From Glaciihabitans sp. (GTDB taxonomy: Bacteria > Actinomycetota > Actinomycetes > Actinomycetales > Microbacteriaceae), in NCBI GenBank assembly GCA_025463785.1, contig JAODBD010000013.1, forward strand, positions 1 to 64,000: a DNA stretch of 64,000 nucleotides. The letters run 5' to 3'. This document shows positions 40,178-49,362 of this stretch, piece by piece; positions within the stretch are counted from its first letter, which is position 1, and every line of letters begins with the position of its first letter. Made by a program: the position numbers and the translations under genes. A model generated the notes under the pieces. That model searched no databases and had not been told where the DNA came from. It saw only the letters and a program-made list of their open reading frames with translations.

Positions 40178-41011
40178 TCAGAAGATCATCGGTCGGTCGT
40201 CATCCTCGACGTCGATGTCGAGGTCGACCACGAGGGGCACGTGGTCACTCGGGCCAGCACCCTTACGCTCGTTGCGCTCGATCTTCGCGTCGGTGACGAC
40301 CTCGTAGAACGCCTTCGACCCCATGATGAAGTCGATGCGCATGCCTTCGTTGCGCGGGAATCTCAGCTGCTGGTAGTCCCAGTAGGTGTACCCCTCGATG
40401 CCGCGGGTGCGCAGGACGTCGATGAGGCCGGCGGTCTCGAATGCCGTGAAGGCATCCCGTTCGGGTTTCGAAACGTGGGTTCTGCCCTCGAATGCCGCGA
40501 TGTCCCACACGTCGATATCCAGCGGCGCGATGTTGAAGTCGCCCATGAGCGCGAGCTTGAGGTTGGGGTCGGCTGCCAGCCAACTGGAGGTCTGCTCGGC
40601 CAGGCGCGCCAGCCACTCGAGTTTGTACGGATAGTGCGGGTTGTCGAGCTCGCGGCCGTTTGGCACATACAGGCTCCACAGGCGCATGTCATCGACGGTT
40701 ATCCCGAGAGCTCGCGCCTCCTGTGGGAGGTCGCCGGCGTCATCCACTTTTCCGAACCCGGGGGATGTCGGGAAGCCGCGTTCGACATCAGTCATGGGGA
40801 TGCGGCTGGCAAAGGCGACCCCGTTCCACTGGTTCAGCCCGTGCACCTCTACCTCATACCCAGCCTCAGAAAAAGCCTCATACGGGAACTGCTCGGGCTT
40901 GCACTTGATCTCCTGCATGCCGAGTACATCGACGTCTTCTCGCCCCAGCCAGTCGACCACTCGGCCGACGCGGGTACGGATGGAGTTCACGTTCCAGGTC
41001 GCTACGCGCAT
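40178..41011 (-). CDS. xth: Exodeoxyribonuclease III
   Basis: 277 residues of the exonuclease/endonuclease/phosphatase fold. Motifs in order: WNVNSIRTR, GMQEIKCKPEQFP (metal-binding Glu), WSLYVPNGRELD, MGDFNIAPLDIDVWD, RIDFIMGS and GAGPSDHVPLVVDLD (catalytic His). It acts as an AP endonuclease and 3'-5' exonuclease in base excision repair, fitting the converging alkylation glycosylase gene. Confidence 0.95.
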   Translation of the reverse strand: MRVATWNVNSIRTRVGRVVDWLGREDVDVLGMQEIKCKPEQFPYEAFSEAGYEVEVHGLNQWNGVAFASRIPMTDVERGFPTSPGFGKVDDAGDLPQEARALGITVDDMRLWSLYVPNGRELDNPHYPYKLEWLARLAEQTSSWLAADPNLKLALMGDFNIAPLDIDVWDIAAFEGRTHVSKPERDAFTAFETAGLIDVLRTRGIEGYTYWDYQQLRFPRNEGMRIDFIMGSKAFYEVVTDAKIERNERKGAGPSDHVPLVVDLDIDVEDDDRPMIF

Positions 41012-41100
41012 GACACAACGCTAACGCCCACCACCGGCGCAAATGGCACCCTAATGGGGCAATGGTCAGGCGTTGTCCGCACCACTATCGTGTGCGTGAG

Positions 41101-41313
41101 ATGAAACCCGAGCTTCTCGACGAACCCGTAAATGCTGCAGCTGACGCAAAGGACAATCGTCGCGCCGTCGTCGTGGCTGTAGTGGCCGCGGTTGTTGTCG
41201 CGATCGCGAGCGGAGCGCTCATGGCAACGCAGAATCTTTCTCCGGCCCAGTCGACACCTGCTCCCAGCCACACTCGCGGACTGTTGCTGCCCGGTACAAA
41301 TTCGGGCAAATAG
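41101..41313 (+). CDS. Small single-pass membrane protein
   Basis: 70 residues from ATG 41101 (MKPELLDEPVNAAADAKD). A hydrophilic N terminus, one membrane helix (VVVAVVAAVVVAIASGALMA) and a Pro/Ser-rich outer tail. No function recognised. It lies 34 bases before pyrE on the same strand. Confidence 0.55.
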   Translation: MKPELLDEPVNAAADAKDNRRAVVVAVVAAVVVAIASGALMATQNLSPAQSTPAPSHTRGLLLPGTNSGK

Positions 41314-41347
41314 CCGCTGCGGCACTCGCGTCAGTATTCTGGACGAT

Positions 41348-41899
41348 GTGGAAACCGCCAAGCAGCAACTGATCGAGCACATTTCGAATGAGGCGGTCTT
41401 CCACGGGGACTTCACGCTGACGAGCGGCAAGAAGGCGACGTACTACATCGACCTTCGCAAGGTCAGCCTCGATTACCGGGTCGCGCCGCTCATCGGTCAG
41501 GTCATGGTCGACCTGATTGCGGATGTCCCCGATGTCTTTGCAGTCGGCGGTCTGACGATGGGCGCAGACCCGATCGCGGCATCCGTAATGCATCAGGGCG
41601 TCGCCCTCGGCAAGGGCTATCACGCCTTCGTCGTGCGCAAGGAGCCGAAGGATCATGGCCGAGGCAAGCAGGTCGAGGGGCCCGAACTAGCGGGCAAACG
41701 AGTCATCGTGCTCGAAGACACGTCGACCACCGGCGGGTCGCCGCTCAAGGCCGTTGAGGCGCTGCTCAAGGTTGGCGCCGAGATCGCGGCGGTCGCTGTC
41801 GTGGTCGACCGTGACACGGGCGCACAGCAGATCATCGAGGCCGCGGGCTACCCGTATCTCTACGCCATCGGGCTCGCCGATCTTGGGCTGATCGCGTGA
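41348..41899 (+). CDS. pyrE: Orotate phosphoribosyltransferase
   Basis: 183 residues from GTG 41348, the first in-frame start giving the normal family length. Motifs are LTSGKKATYYIDLRKV, GGLTMGADPIAASV and the PRPP-binding RVIVLEDTSTTGGSPLKAVE. It makes OMP from orotate in pyrimidine synthesis. The stop overlaps the following gene as GTGA. Confidence 0.95.
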   Translation: METAKQQLIEHISNEAVFHGDFTLTSGKKATYYIDLRKVSLDYRVAPLIGQVMVDLIADVPDVFAVGGLTMGADPIAASVMHQGVALGKGYHAFVVRKEPKDHGRGKQVEGPELAGKRVIVLEDTSTTGGSPLKAVEALLKVGAEIAAVAVVVDRDTGAQQIIEAAGYPYLYAIGLADLGLIA

Positions 41900-43323
41900 G
41901 CGACGACAAAGACGACGTCGACCCGAGCGACTGGCTTGCCAGTCAGTTCGACCCGACGAAGGAGGTGCCGAAGCAGAAGCCTGCGACGCCGCCGGTTCAA
42001 CCGAGTGCGCAGACTCCCATTCCGCCGAGCGGGCCCGGAGCGCCGTTTGCCGCCTGGCCGCCGGCCGCGGCGCCAGCCTCACCCGCCGGGGTGCCCGTGC
42101 CCCCTGTTGCGGTGCCCGTGCCGCGTGCATCGCCGCCGCCCGCGCCGCTGCCCAATACCGCGCCGCCGCCCGCTGCGCAGGGCGGGTTCAACTGGGGACT
42201 TCGCCCGGGTGGGGAGGAGTCGGCCGCTGCGCCAACTGTGCCGCCGCCGGCAGCACCGCCCGCCTCAACGCCGTCCGCAGCGCAACTGCCCGCAGCGCCG
42301 TCCGCGCCGCCACCACTCATCGAACCGCCGCTCCCCGCGCACGGCGCGCACGCCACCCCTCCACCGACCTCGTCTGCCGATGTGCCCACGCAGGCGATGA
42401 CCCAGCCAATGTCCTGGGATGACATTGCCGCAGTGCAGCGGCCGGCGGCACCCGCCGAACCGCCGAAGACGGCAGAACCGGATGCCTACGTCGGCCAGCC
42501 GACCGAGGCGTACTCGGTTCAGCCGTGGGACCCGTTCGAAGGGGCAGCCTTCCCGTCGACTGCGCCTCCCGCCGCACCGTTCGCCGCGCAACCCGCCGAC
42601 GTCGCCCCATTCGCTGGCTCCGACGAGCCCACCTCGGCGCTCGACTCGCTCTTCGGTGAGACCAGGTTTCAGGAGTACGAAGAGATCGGCGTGCTCCAAA
42701 CCATCTCGCCGCTTGCCGGTACGTCCCAGAGCCAGACGGATGTCGGGCCGGTCGTTCGAGCCCCGCTCTCGCACACCCAGAAGATCCTGATGTGGGTGGC
42801 GGGCGCGCTCGTCGCCATCCTCGCCATCATCGCGCTTTTCCTGTTGGGCCAGAAACTCGGGGCGGCCGCGGCAGCACCGGCCCCCGTCCCGGCGTCGACC
42901 AGTGCGGCATCCGCAACACCGGTACCCGCCGCGACTGGCGTGCCCGCCGCGGTCGGCACCCAGCCGTGGACCGCGCTCAACGGCGGCGAGTGCATCAAGC
43001 CGTTCACCTCCGCCTGGGCCGTGACTTTCACCGTGGTCGATTGCGGTGGCTCGCATACCGCGCAGATGCTGTTCAAGGGAACGCTCCCTAATCCCGCTGC
43101 CTCGGCTTACCCGACCGGCGCGCAGTTCCAGACCGAGATCACCCCGTTGTGCTCTGCCGCGACCGTGATCAACTACGGCATCGCCAAGGCTGTGAACGAC
43201 CTGCAGGTCAGCTTCAGTTATCCGGCCGGATCGGGTTCGTGGGATTCCAACGACCGCACTTATTACTGTTTCGTCAGCCGCAAGTCTGGCGGCGACCTGC
43301 CTGGCAACCTTTCGGTTAAGTAG
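41896..43323 (+). CDS. Proline-rich membrane protein with Septum_form-type outer domain
   Basis: 475 residues from GTG 41896, overlapping the pyrE stop. Residues about 20-280 are a disordered Pro/Ala-rich cytosolic region. One membrane helix follows (ILMWVAGALVAILAIIALFLLGQ). The outer domain of about 120 residues has four cysteines (GGECIKPF, VVDCGGSHTAQM, PLCSAA, YYCFVS), as in the Septum_form family linked to actinobacterial septum formation. The assignment of that domain is by pattern only. Confidence 0.75.
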   Translation: MSDDKDDVDPSDWLASQFDPTKEVPKQKPATPPVQPSAQTPIPPSGPGAPFAAWPPAAAPASPAGVPVPPVAVPVPRASPPPAPLPNTAPPPAAQGGFNWGLRPGGEESAAAPTVPPPAAPPASTPSAAQLPAAPSAPPPLIEPPLPAHGAHATPPPTSSADVPTQAMTQPMSWDDIAAVQRPAAPAEPPKTAEPDAYVGQPTEAYSVQPWDPFEGAAFPSTAPPAAPFAAQPADVAPFAGSDEPTSALDSLFGETRFQEYEEIGVLQTISPLAGTSQSQTDVGPVVRAPLSHTQKILMWVAGALVAILAIIALFLLGQKLGAAAAAPAPVPASTSAASATPVPAATGVPAAVGTQPWTALNGGECIKPFTSAWAVTFTVVDCGGSHTAQMLFKGTLPNPAASAYPTGAQFQTEITPLCSAATVINYGIAKAVNDLQVSFSYPAGSGSWDSNDRTYYCFVSRKSGGDLPGNLSVK

Positions 43324-43340
43324 CCGTCGGTCGAACCGGG

Positions 43341-44138
43341 CTACTGGTCGGACTCGACCGGGCTGCTCTCGAGTAGATCTGCGACGCTGTTCAGTACCTC
43401 GTCCGGCCGGAACGGATAGCGCTCAATTTCGGCGGCATCGCTGATTCCGGTGAGCACGAGGACGGTGTGCAGCCCGGCCTCGATGCCGGCGACGATGTCG
43501 GTGTCCATGCGGTCGCCGATCATTCCGGTGTTTTCGGAGTGCGCGCCGATCTTGTTCATGGCCGACCGAAACATCATCGGGTTGGGTTTGCCGACGACGT
43601 ACGGCTCCTTTCCCGTCGCCTTGCTGATCAGCGCGGCAACCGCACCCGTCGCGGGCATGGGGCCTTCCGGGCTGGGGCCGGTGGCATCCGGATTGGTCAC
43701 GATAAAGCGTGAGCCATCTCCGATGAGGCGGATGGCCTTGGTGATGGCCTCGAACGAGTAGTTGCGCGTCTCGCCGATCACCACGTAGTCCGGCGCGCTC
43801 TCTGTCATGACGAAGCCCGCCTCGTGGAGGGCGGTGGTCATCCCGGCCTCGCCAATGACGAAGGCGGAACCCCCGGGAATCTGGGCGGCCAGAAAGTCTG
43901 CCGTGGCGAGCGCTGACGTCCAGATGCTCTCCTCCGGAACCACGAGCCCTGCCGCGCGGAGCCTCGCGCTCAGGTCGCGCGGGGTGAAGATCGAGTTGTT
44001 CGTGAGAACAAGGTAGGGCTTGCCCTGGTCGCGCCACTGCTGCAGCAGTTCTGCAGCGCCGCGGACCGGCTGATTTTCGTGCACCAGCACGCCATCCATG
44101 TCGGTCAGCCAGCACTCGACCTCGCTGCGATCGCTCAT
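43341..44138 (-). CDS. HAD-IIA family phosphatase (NagD-like)
   Basis: 265 residues. Motif I DMDGVLVHENQPVRGA carries the nucleophilic Asp, motif II is LVLTNNS, motif III lies around VGKPNPMMF, and motif IV is MIGDRMDTDIVAGIEAG. The cap is of the C2 type, as in NagD and phosphoglycolate phosphatases. Acts on small phosphate esters; the substrate is unknown. Confidence 0.9.
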   Translation of the reverse strand: MSDRSEVECWLTDMDGVLVHENQPVRGAAELLQQWRDQGKPYLVLTNNSIFTPRDLSARLRAAGLVVPEESIWTSALATADFLAAQIPGGSAFVIGEAGMTTALHEAGFVMTESAPDYVVIGETRNYSFEAITKAIRLIGDGSRFIVTNPDATGPSPEGPMPATGAVAALISKATGKEPYVVGKPNPMMFRSAMNKIGAHSENTGMIGDRMDTDIVAGIEAGLHTVLVLTGISDAAEIERYPFRPDEVLNSVADLLESSPVESDQ

Positions 44139-44169
44139 GCCGCCATCGTATCCGTGTTCAATTGACCAC

Positions 44170-44224
44170 GAGGGGCGCCATATCGTCGTTCCGGGGTCGT
44201 GGGAACGTCGATATGACGCCCCTC
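44170..44224. repeat. Dispersed palindrome family B, copy 1
   Basis: Two 23-base arms (44170-44192 and 44202-44224) match at 21 positions around a 9-base loop. The left arm begins GAGGGGCGCCATATCG. The same sequence recurs at 54915-54973. It lies between the divergent HAD and SpoU genes. Confidence 0.85.
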
Positions 44225-44317
44225 AGGGGTGTGTGGGGTGTGCGGGAGGTGTGGGAGGTGTGTGGCGTGTGTGAGAGGTAGGGAGCGGCGAGGTGGCGAC
44301 GCGGGTAGCCTCGATGC

Positions 44318-44953
44318 GTGGATGACGCCAAGCCCAACCCCAGCCACGAGTTGTCGACCCACGGTGTTGGGCCCTGGCCGGGGGAGCTGCCGGAGGGCGC
44401 GCAGTACGACCGCGAGTTGCTCAAACTCGGCGACACGCGCAACGTGATCGACCGGTACCGCTACTGGACTATGGAAGCCATCGTCGCCGACCTCGACGGT
44501 CGTCGGCATCCGTTCTCGGTCGCCATCGAAAACTGGCAGCACGACATGAACATCGGTTCGATCGTGCGCAGCGCCAATGCGTTCGCGGCCGACACCGTGC
44601 ACATCATCGGCCGCAAGCGCTGGAACAAGCGCGGCGCCATGGTCACCGACCGCTACCAGCACGTCATCCACCACGCGACCGTCGACGAGTTCGTCGAATG
44701 GGCAAAGGTCAAGGAACTGTCGATCATCGCGATCGATAATGTGCCTGGATCGGTTGCGATCGAGTCGTTCGACTTTCCCGAGTCGTGCATCCTGTTGTTC
44801 GGCCAGGAGGGTCCGGGCCTCAGCGACGAAGCAATCCAGGCAGCGGATGCCGTGGTCGAGATCACCCAGTACGGATCGACCCGCAGTATCAACGCTTCAG
44901 CCGCGGCCGCCGTCGCGATGCATGCCTGGATCGTGCAGCACGCATCACGCTAG
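44318..44953 (+). CDS. SpoU/TrmH-family RNA 2'-O-methyltransferase
   Basis: 211 residues from GTG 44318. The SPOUT knot motifs are present: NIGSIVRSANAFAADTVHI (motif 1), LLFGQEGPGLSDEAI (motif 2) and GSTRSINASAAAAVAMHAW (motif 3). These bind SAM and methylate ribose in tRNA or rRNA. The target cannot be told. Confidence 0.9.
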   Translation: MDDAKPNPSHELSTHGVGPWPGELPEGAQYDRELLKLGDTRNVIDRYRYWTMEAIVADLDGRRHPFSVAIENWQHDMNIGSIVRSANAFAADTVHIIGRKRWNKRGAMVTDRYQHVIHHATVDEFVEWAKVKELSIIAIDNVPGSVAIESFDFPESCILLFGQEGPGLSDEAIQAADAVVEITQYGSTRSINASAAAAVAMHAWIVQHASR

Positions 44954-45041
44954 CCCAGGTACACCGGCCGATTCCGGATGCCCGTGAGTTCGCCCCCATA
45001 GAATGGGGTGTAATCCCCACCGACAGACACGGGAGAAACCC

Positions 45042-46328
45042 ATGCCAGCTGTAGTCATCATCGGCGCCCAATGGGGCGATGAAGGCAAGGGAAAGGCGAC
45101 CGACCTCCTCGGCAGCCGCATCGACTACGTCGTCAAGTTCAATGGCGGCAACAACGCGGGCCACACCGTCGTCATCGGCGACGAAAAGTACGCGCTGCAC
45201 CTGCTGCCCAGTGGCATCCTGACCGAAGGCGTCGTGCCCGTCATCGCCAACGGCGTGGTGATCGACATCGAGGTGCTCTTCGACGAGCTGACCGCGCTGC
45301 GCGCTCGCGGTGTTGATGTGTCGAAGTTGGTCGTCAGTGCAAACGCGCACGTGATTACCCAGTACCACCGCACGCTCGACAAGGTGACCGAGCGTTTTCT
45401 CGGCAAACGGCAGATCGGCACCACCGGCCGGGGCATTGGGCCGTCGTATGCAGACAAGATCAACCGGGTCGGCATCCGGATCCAGGATTTGTTCGACGAG
45501 AACATCCTTCGGCAGAAGGTCGAAGGCGCGCTGCACCAGAAGAACCAGCTATTGGTGAAGCTCTATAACCGGCGAGCGATCAGCGTCGACGAGATTGTCG
45601 ACGACCTGCTCAGCTACGCCGACCGGTTGCGCCCGCTGGTAGCCGACACCGGCCTGCTGCTGAACGAGGCACTCGACGCTGGCAAGACCGTGCTCTTCGA
45701 GGGCGGCCAGGCAACGATGCTGGATGTCGACCACGGCACCTACCCGTTCGTCACCTCATCCAATTCGACGGCTGGTGGCGCAGCCACAGGCTCGGGCATC
45801 GGGCCCGGGCGCATCGAGCGCGTGATCGGCATCGTCAAGGCGTACACGACGCGGGTGGGCTCCGGGCCGTTCCCGACCGAGCTGCTCGACGAGTCGGGCG
45901 AGTTCCTGCGCAACAAGGGCTTCGAATTCGGGACGACCACGGGTCGCCCTCGACGAACCGGCTGGTATGACGCTCCCGTCGCTCGCTACTCGGCGCGGGT
46001 CAACGGCATCACCGACTTCGTCATGACCAAGCTCGATGTGCTGACAGGCCTCGCCGAGATCCCCGTGTGCGTCGCCTACGAGGTCGACGGCGTTCGGGTC
46101 AACGAGGTGCCGGTGTCGCAGAGTGACTTCCACCACGCCGTGCCGATCTACGAGAACTTCCCCGGCTGGACCGAAGACATCTCCAGTGCCCGCACCTTCG
46201 AAGAACTTCCGAAGGCTGCGCAGGAATACGTGCTCGCGATCGAAGCCATCAGCGGATCGCGTATCTCAGCGATCGGCGTCGGCCCGGAGCGCGACGCGAT
46301 CGTCGTGCGCCACGATCTGCTGGGGTAG
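45042..46328 (+). CDS. purA: Adenylosuccinate synthetase
   Basis: 428 residues from ATG 45042, preceded by GGGAGA. Signatures are [16 protein letters not shown] (P-loop), [22 protein letters not shown] and [23 protein letters not shown]. Catalyses IMP plus aspartate plus GTP to adenylosuccinate. Stands alone, away from the pur cluster at 56-64 kb. Confidence 0.97.
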   Translation: MPAVVIIGAQWGDEGKGKATDLLGSRIDYVVKFNGGNNAGHTVVIGDEKYALHLLPSGILTEGVVPVIANGVVIDIEVLFDELTALRARGVDVSKLVVSANAHVITQYHRTLDKVTERFLGKRQIGTTGRGIGPSYADKINRVGIRIQDLFDENILRQKVEGALHQKNQLLVKLYNRRAISVDEIVDDLLSYADRLRPLVADTGLLLNEALDAGKTVLFEGGQATMLDVDHGTYPFVTSSNSTAGGAATGSGIGPGRIERVIGIVKAYTTRVGSGPFPTELLDESGEFLRNKGFEFGTTTGRPRRTGWYDAPVARYSARVNGITDFVMTKLDVLTGLAEIPVCVAYEVDGVRVNEVPVSQSDFHHAVPIYENFPGWTEDISSARTFEELPKAAQEYVLAIEAISGSRISAIGVGPERDAIVVRHDLLG

Positions 46329-46330
46329 GG

Positions 46331-47002
46331 CTAGCTTGCGACGTTCGCGTACCAGCTCAGCGCAAGGTAGACGCCGGCCCACGCGCTGGCGAGTGGCAGG
46401 ATGAGCGCGAGCAACACGTCGATCGCGCGCAGGGAAACCGCGCCGTCGGGGTTCGCCGGTGCGCGCATCATCATCGACGGCCGCGCCTTGGCGCCTTCGC
46501 TGAATCGTTGTCCCATAATGTTTGAAGTCCCGATGAAAGCCCGGCCGGCAGCCGCTCGCAGGGCAATCACGAGCGGCACGAGGCCCATGATCTCGAACAT
46601 CGCACCGAGGAGCCAGCCGGTCAGGTCTGCCGCGAAGTAACCTTCGGCCAGGAAGCCGGCGCCGAGCACGCAGAACAGGATGGGCCAGGCCCAGGCGACC
46701 AGCGGCATCCCGAATCCGCCGGAAAGCCACACACTCAGACCGACCGTAATGAGACCGGTGAAGATCACCCACGGGATGAAGATTGTCGCGCCAGGCGGGC
46801 ATTGGTGGGCAATCACGTAAGCGGACTGGCCGCTCGCGCAGAATCCGCCCACGCCAGCTACGTCGACAAACGAGCGCACTAACAGCGTGAAGCTCAGCAG
46901 GTAGACGAACCATCCCACGACCGCACCGAGAAGTCGAGCAAACGGGCTTGTCAGAAAGCGTTGTGCGGGGGGCGCAGAGATGGTGACCATGCCCGAAAAC
47001 AT
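46331..47002 (-). CDS. Multi-pass membrane protein, unknown function
   Basis: Start set at ATG 47002 (MFSGMVTISAPP); ATG 46990 is equally possible and neither has a clear ribosome-binding site. 223 residues with five or six membrane helices. After TM1 a loop CASGQSAYVIAHQCPPG holds two cysteines that may pair. An RDD-like or DUF-type family was not recognised. Convergent with purA, ending 2 bases after it. Confidence 0.7.
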   Translation of the reverse strand: MFSGMVTISAPPAQRFLTSPFARLLGAVVGWFVYLLSFTLLVRSFVDVAGVGGFCASGQSAYVIAHQCPPGATIFIPWVIFTGLITVGLSVWLSGGFGMPLVAWAWPILFCVLGAGFLAEGYFAADLTGWLLGAMFEIMGLVPLVIALRAAAGRAFIGTSNIMGQRFSEGAKARPSMMMRAPANPDGAVSLRAIDVLLALILPLASAWAGVYLALSWYANVAS

Positions 47003-47045
47003 AGTGTCGAGCCCGATTGCCCGCCATGAGTAAAAGCTGCTCTGA

Positions 47046-47684
47046 CTACAGGATGCTGAAGCCCGACGCGAGGCCTCCACGCCCCGTCAACGCCATGAGC
47101 ACCTCGACTCCACGACCCTTTCGCGCTGCGACTCGCGCGGCCAGTTCTGTCGTTTCGCCGATCACTGATTCAGGGATGCGGTGCTCAATTCCCGTGGCCT
47201 TGGCTATGTCGATCCCGTGCACCACGAGTTCGAATACGCGGGTTCGCAGGTACTCCGCCAAAGGGATGCCAAGCGGCCCAATGGCGACCATGCGGTCCGG
47301 CAACTCCGCGGCTGCGGCCGCGCTGGCTCGCACTACGAGCGCGGTGAGCATCGCCACGGGATCTTCGCCCAGCAGCTCGCCCGCCCTGACCCCGCGGGCG
47401 GCGATCGCGTCGTTGTCTGTATAGCGCTCCATGACCTCGGAATAGTAGGTCTCGGCATCCGGAACGTTCATCACCGGCGCTGGCTCGGCCGCGAGGTAGG
47501 TCTCAACGGTCGAGATCGCGCGCGACGTGTGGCCGACGAGGTCACGCACGGTCCACACGCCGAGGCCGGGATCGTTCCACTGCTCGGGGTCGATGCGCTT
47601 GACCAGGCCGATGTACGCCTCTGAGGCGATGCCGAAGGATTCCGCGTGCGTCACGATTCCATCGTGCCACTCGGCGTGCGGCAC
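47046..47684 (-). CDS. Maleylpyruvate isomerase/DinB-like protein
   Basis: 212 residues. The N-terminal four-helix bundle has WTVRDLVGHTSRAISTVETYL with the DLVGH histidine, and a second ligand region LRTRVFELVVHGIDIAKA. Actinobacterial MDMPI_N proteins are mycothiol-dependent enzymes or stress proteins. The actual substrate is unknown. Confidence 0.8.
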   Translation of the reverse strand: MPHAEWHDGIVTHAESFGIASEAYIGLVKRIDPEQWNDPGLGVWTVRDLVGHTSRAISTVETYLAAEPAPVMNVPDAETYYSEVMERYTDNDAIAARGVRAGELLGEDPVAMLTALVVRASAAAAAELPDRMVAIGPLGIPLAEYLRTRVFELVVHGIDIAKATGIEHRIPESVIGETTELAARVAARKGRGVEVLMALTGRGGLASGFSIL

Positions 47685-47693
47685 AATGTTGGG

Positions 47694-48365
47694 ATGTCAG
47701 CGAAACGCCCCGAACCGCGCGTACTCGAGGGGCGCCACATTCGCCTCATGCCCATGACCGTTGATGACCTGCCCGAGCTTGAGCAGGCGATCGCGCATCC
47801 ATCCGTCTTCCAGCGCGGGTACGGCGGCGGGCCTGCGGGCTATCGGGATGCCGCGGCCGGCTTCGCGGAGTGGGCTCGCGGGTACTACGAGTGGGAGTCC
47901 GGCATCCCGTTCATCGCGCGTGCCATCGGAGGCGAGCTCGACGGCACCGTGGTCGGCACCTCGACGCTTGGCGACTTCGTCGAGGAGCGCGAGCACACGC
48001 ACATCGGCTGGACCGCCTGGGATCCCCGGGTTTGGGGCAGCCAGGTGAATCCTGAGGCGAAGCTCCTCATGTTGGAGTACGCGTTTGGGGCCGGATTCGG
48101 TCGGGTGAAGATCCAAACCGACGAACTCAACGACCGATCGCGCGCAGCGATTGCCGGCATCGGGGCCACGTTTGAGGGCATCGTGCGGCGCGATTCGCTA
48201 AAACCAAACGGGGTCTGGCGCAATTCCGCCGTGTACTCGATCATCATCGATGACTGGCCGGATGTCCGGGCCGGGCTTCGCGCGCGCCTCGAGCGCTGGC
48301 AGGGCGAGCCGATTGAGTATCGCGACAAGTACGGTCAGGATGCCGCGGCCAGTAGCCCGGCGTAG
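47694..48365 (+). CDS. GNAT family N-acetyltransferase (RimJ/RimL-like)
   Basis: 223 residues from ATG 47694. RVLEGRHIRLMPMTVDDLPELEQAI, HTHIGWTAWDPRVWGSQVNPEAKLLMLEYAFGAGFGRVKIQTDELN and RSRAAIAGIGATFEGIVRR follow the RimJ-type acetyltransferase layout, binding acetyl-CoA near the third strand. The substrate amine is unknown. Its last 31 bases overlap the converging anti-sigma gene. Confidence 0.85.
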   Translation: MSAKRPEPRVLEGRHIRLMPMTVDDLPELEQAIAHPSVFQRGYGGGPAGYRDAAAGFAEWARGYYEWESGIPFIARAIGGELDGTVVGTSTLGDFVEEREHTHIGWTAWDPRVWGSQVNPEAKLLMLEYAFGAGFGRVKIQTDELNDRSRAAIAGIGATFEGIVRRDSLKPNGVWRNSAVYSIIIDDWPDVRAGLRARLERWQGEPIEYRDKYGQDAAASSPA

Positions 48366-48550
48366 TCATCGCTGCAGGGGTCGCAGCCCACGAGGTGGGC
48401 CGCGATTCCTGGGTACCGCTTGGCGGCATCCCGATGGCGCAACATGCGATCGACGTACTCGTGCAGGTGCGCCCTAGTTTCGTCGCAACCAACATCCGCG
48501 GGATTGGTCGTAAGGAAGCGGTCGACTGTTTTGCGTGCCTTACGGAACAT
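48335..48550 (-). CDS. ZAS-type anti-sigma factor
   Basis: 71 residues from ATG 48550, preceded by GGGGAGA. The zinc motif is HLVGCDPC (H-x3-C-x2-C) with an upstream Cys in VGCDETRAHLHEYVD. This is the RsrA/ZAS fold, which binds ECF sigma factors and may respond to thiol oxidation. It overlaps the sigma gene by 11 bases, the usual sigma/anti-sigma layout. Confidence 0.85.
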   Translation of the reverse strand: MFRKARKTVDRFLTTNPADVGCDETRAHLHEYVDRMLRHRDAAKRYPGIAAHLVGCDPCSDDYAGLLAAAS

Positions 48551-49217
48551 CGTCTCCCCTTCCGTGCTCCAAAAATCCGCTGGCAACCAACGATGCACGA
48601 AGTTTACGTCTCGCGTCGAAGATGCCCTTGTACAGCGCGTTTCTCGTCGTGCCGAGCTCTATGGCCAGAACGTCGAGTGGCACCTGATTGATCACCACTT
48701 CGACAATGAGTCGCCGCTGCAGGTCGGTCAATTCCGTCTGGATGGCGGCCGTCAGCGCCGCAACCAGTTCGCTCGCCTCTGCCACTCGCTCTGGTTGGAG
48801 ACCAATGCGGCCCGGCAACTCCGACCAGTCCTCCGAATCCCACGAACGGTGGTAGCTCAGAGCTGCTCGTTGAGCGAGCTTGGTCGACACCTCAAAGATC
48901 GCAAACTTGATCGCCCAGGTTGTGAAGCGACTTTCCCCACGAAAGTCGTCGAGCTTCGCGAGGATGGAGACGCAGGCATCGGCGGCAATCGTGTGTGCCG
49001 TGTCATCCAACTCAGTTCCCACGAGTGAGTGGCTGGCGCGCCTGCGTGTGAGTTCTGCGTGCGCGACGCGCAGGAGAAGCGTATAAAGACCAGCGCTCGC
49101 CGTCTCGAACTCGGCGCCGGAACCGCGCAGTGCCAGCAACCAGGATCGGGACTCGCTGTCGGCGGCATCAGTCCGACTCGCTAGTCGCCGACGCGCGACC
49201 AATCCCATGATCGTCAT
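48540..49217 (-). CDS. ECF-type RNA polymerase sigma factor
   Basis: 225 residues from ATG 49217; ATG 49208 is possible and neither has a good ribosome-binding site. Region 2 spans LYTLLLRVAHAELTRRRASH to FTTWAIKFAIFEVSTKL. Region 4 has the helix-turn-helix LDVLAIELGTTRNALYKGIFDARRKLR. It is divergent from the secreted propeller gene and coupled to a ZAS anti-sigma, which makes that gene a natural target (inference). Confidence 0.88.
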   Translation of the reverse strand: MTIMGLVARRRLASRTDAADSESRSWLLALRGSGAEFETASAGLYTLLLRVAHAELTRRRASHSLVGTELDDTAHTIAADACVSILAKLDDFRGESRFTTWAIKFAIFEVSTKLAQRAALSYHRSWDSEDWSELPGRIGLQPERVAEASELVAALTAAIQTELTDLQRRLIVEVVINQVPLDVLAIELGTTRNALYKGIFDARRKLRASLVASGFLEHGRGDDVP

Positions 49218-49362
49218 CGTAGACGACGGTCCTGCAGGGATACCTAGCCGGACCCGAAGCTGGGATTCTACTGGGGATAGCGGCCATGGGAGTAAGAGTT
49301 CGACGTCTCGCCGCACTAACACTTCTGCAAGCGTGCATCCTGCGCGCAGTCAAGGAGATGAA

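Noticed and set aside
41192-41347. 52-codon N-terminal extension of pyrE
   Set aside because: It overlaps the small membrane protein gene, and GTG 41348 yields the normal 183-residue enzyme.
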